This document shows positions 22,706 to 24,069 of a stretch of DNA of 24,069 nucleotides, piece after piece (the first letter of the stretch is position 1; each line of letters begins with the position of its first letter). Location of the stretch: NCBI GenBank assembly GCA_964590755.1, contig CAZPYK010000014.1, forward strand, positions 1 to 24,069, given 5' to 3'. The DNA comes from CAG-390 sp964590755. Lineage in GTDB: Bacteria > Bacillota > Clostridia > Oscillospirales > CAG-272. A model generated the notes under the pieces. That model saw nothing but the letters and a program-made list of their open reading frames with translations, had not been told where the DNA came from and made no database searches. The translations under genes and the position numbers were made by a program.

Positions 22706-23935
22706 ATGTCAAAAAGAATTATCAAGATCTTATGCTCAGTCGTCGCGCTTACTCTGATGGCGGCAATGCTCGGCTCATGTGAGTTGTTCGACGGCTCCGA
22801 GCAGACCACCGGCGTTGATACCATGCCGTATGATGTGACGACCGGTGAGGAAACCACCCAATCGGGGGATGTGACCGCATCGCCGGAGAATACATCGACC
22901 GCGGAAACGAATGTCCTCTCTCCCGAGGTGACAACAGAGCCGCAGGCGACCGAAACGACCTCTGAGCCCGAGCCGGTCGTGATGTATGAGGACCCGCTTA
23001 CGGGGCTTGAGACAGAGACCGATCTGCGTCGCGTGATACCTATATCCGTGCTGCTTGACAATCTCAGCATTGCTGCGCCGCAAACCGGTATCTCACGTGC
23101 GGATATACTTATCGAAATGCCGGTAGAGGGCGGAATCACTCGTCTGCTCATGATAACCAACAAATACGGCGGCGACGAGGTGTACGGTCCCGTGCGTTCG
23201 ACAAGGCACTATACGGTGAGCCTTTCGCAGGCATTCGGAACGCTTATGGTCGGCGCGGGAAGCAGTCCGCTGGGATATTCGATGATACAATCGCTGGGGC
23301 TTCCGTATGTGGACGGCGTCAACGATCGCTATTCCGGATTGGGCTTTTATCGCGACTCGGACAGAGTGGCATCCTCCGGAGCCACGCATGCGCTCATGAC
23401 GACCGGAGAGAGGATACTTCAGCTTGCTTCCAGACACGGCTGGAGCACGGTGGCGAGCCAAAATGTTCGTTCGGCGTTCAACTTTGCGGACGAGAGCGAC
23501 ACCCTTATCGGCAAGAGCGAGGGCGCGGCGACACATGTGTGTATTCCGTATTCAAGCTCGCAATATGTGCAAATGATCTACAGCAAGTCTGCCGGAACAT
23601 ATTACAGATATCAGCTGGGGGACCGCGCGCATATCGATGCCGAAAACGGGGAACAGTTGAATTTTAAAAATGTTTTCGTTCTGTTTGCCGAGACCGAATC
23701 GATCCCCGACGACACCGAGGGCAGGCTTGATATGGTCACCACGGGAGAGGGAACCGGCTATTATATTTCGGACGGCAAATATATATCGATCAAGTGGTCG
23801 CGCATCGGCGACACGTCTTCATTTGTGTTTACCGATGATAGCGGTAAGGTGATATCGGTAAATCGCGGCAAGACCTTTATTTCCGTTGCGCCGAAATGGA
23901 TAGAGGATCAGGTCGAATTGAATTACAAAGCGTGA
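22706..23935 (+). CDS. DUF3048 (YerB-like) lipoprotein
   Basis: A 409-residue exported protein. The N-terminus is a lipoprotein signal (KRIIKILCSVVALTLMAAML, then lipobox LGSC), followed by a Thr/Glu/Ser-rich spacer of about 80 residues. The two DUF3048 parts come next: RRVIPISVLLDNLSIAAPQT, ADILIEMPVEGGITRLLMIT, and GPVRSTRHYTVSLSQAFGTL in the first, and SDGKYISIKWSRIGDTSSFV with NRGKTFISVAP in the second. YerB-like proteins sit on the outer face of the membrane and have no firm function. The ATG at 22706 is chosen with AGGCAGGA at 22689-22696; an in-frame ATG at 22697 abuts that site. The terminator at 23941 follows. Confidence 0.9.
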   Translation: MSKRIIKILCSVVALTLMAAMLGSCELFDGSEQTTGVDTMPYDVTTGEETTQSGDVTASPENTSTAETNVLSPEVTTEPQATETTSEPEPVVMYEDPLTGLETETDLRRVIPISVLLDNLSIAAPQTGISRADILIEMPVEGGITRLLMITNKYGGDEVYGPVRSTRHYTVSLSQAFGTLMVGAGSSPLGYSMIQSLGLPYVDGVNDRYSGLGFYRDSDRVASSGATHALMTTGERILQLASRHGWSTVASQNVRSAFNFADESDTLIGKSEGAATHVCIPYSSSQYVQMIYSKSAGTYYRYQLGDRAHIDAENGEQLNFKNVFVLFAETESIPDDTEGRLDMVTTGEGTGYYISDGKYISIKWSRIGDTSSFVFTDDSGKVISVNRGKTFISVAPKWIEDQVELNYKA

Positions 23936-23940
23936 TATTG

Positions 23941-23983
23941 TGGGCTTGCCTCATGTAAGTGAGGCAAGCCCATCGATTTAACT
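23941..23983 (+). terminator. Terminator after the DUF3048 gene
   Basis: A perfect 13-bp stem (23941-23953 with 23960-23972) with a 6-base loop starts six bases after the DUF3048 stop codon. The tail (TCGATTTAACTTGATTT) is T-rich but not a continuous T-run. Confidence 0.8.
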
Positions 23984-24069
23984 TGATTTGCCGTTTTCGA
24001 TACCGGTGTGAGAAAAATTGTGAGTTGCCAAAGTAAAAACCGTTTTCAAAAGCAGTGGGCGGTATGTCA
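23984..24069. other. Window end, no supported gene
   Basis: On the - strand a frame is open from the window edge to a TAA at 23980-23978 (about 30 codons) and could be the tail of a convergent gene. That length is not significant, and I see no recognisable motif in it. On the + strand nothing is seen. Confidence 0.2.

Noticed and set aside
1..24069. CRISPR array, intact transposase, tRNA or rRNA gene
   Set aside because: No regularly spaced repeats, transposase motifs or RNA gene sequences were seen on either strand.

Overview
The window looks like a chromosome segment from a spore-forming Gram-positive of the class Clostridia, probably a gut-type lineage related to the Oscillospiraceae. It carries a complete spoIIIAA-AH operon, a mutS-mutL pair preceded by a YlbF/YmcA-family gene, a dimeric-type glycyl-tRNA synthetase, strong sigma-A promoters and AGGAGG-like ribosome binding sites. 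The genus cannot be fixed from this sequence.

Region 1 (about 1-2600) is accessory-looking and lower in GC. It holds two out-of-frame fragments of a large cell-surface protein (an Ig-like piece and a GLUG-repeat piece), a nested set of inverted repeats, an isoprenylcysteine/phospholipid methyltransferase-family membrane protein and an XRE-family regulator with two membrane segments. Region 2 (2600-2840) is intergenic. It contains a sigma-A promoter, about 150 bases and an intrinsic terminator, which together look like a small independent transcript. The promoter of the next operon overlaps that terminator.

Region 3 (2845-9190) is a + strand run: YlbF-family protein with a Cys-rich tail, mutS, mutL (endonuclease type) and tgt (queuosine tRNA modification). 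Region 4 (9230-13264) starts at a clear promoter and encodes an LCP-like membrane protein with a degenerate active site, glyS, and a split threonine/serine exporter-type pair (ThrE/YjjP and YjjB). It ends at a very strong terminator. Region 5 (13334-19539) is the sporulation operon spoIIIAA-AB-AC-AD-AE-AF-AG-AH, followed closely by a P-loop ATPase of the PRK06851-like type. SpoIIIAA-AH build the mother-cell part of the channel that joins mother cell and forespore after engulfment.

Region 6 (19565-22206) has acetate kinase (ackA) on the - strand with its own terminator and promoter. It is divergent from a tRNA(Met) cytidine acetate ligase (tmcAL), a tRNA-modifying enzyme that uses acetate. Region 7 (22203-23983) has a promoter and a structured, unassigned 5' leader, then a 100-residue protein of unknown function and a DUF3048/YerB-like lipoprotein, ending in a terminator.

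Most of the window is conserved core genome. The least explained pieces are the structured leader at 22251-22335, the candidate small RNA at 2646-2797, the twin hairpin/RBS modules inside the spoIIIA operon, the ATPase after spoIIIAH with a decayed second P-loop, and the LCP-like protein lacking the family's usual catalytic arginine. No CRISPR array, intact transposase, rRNA or tRNA was seen.
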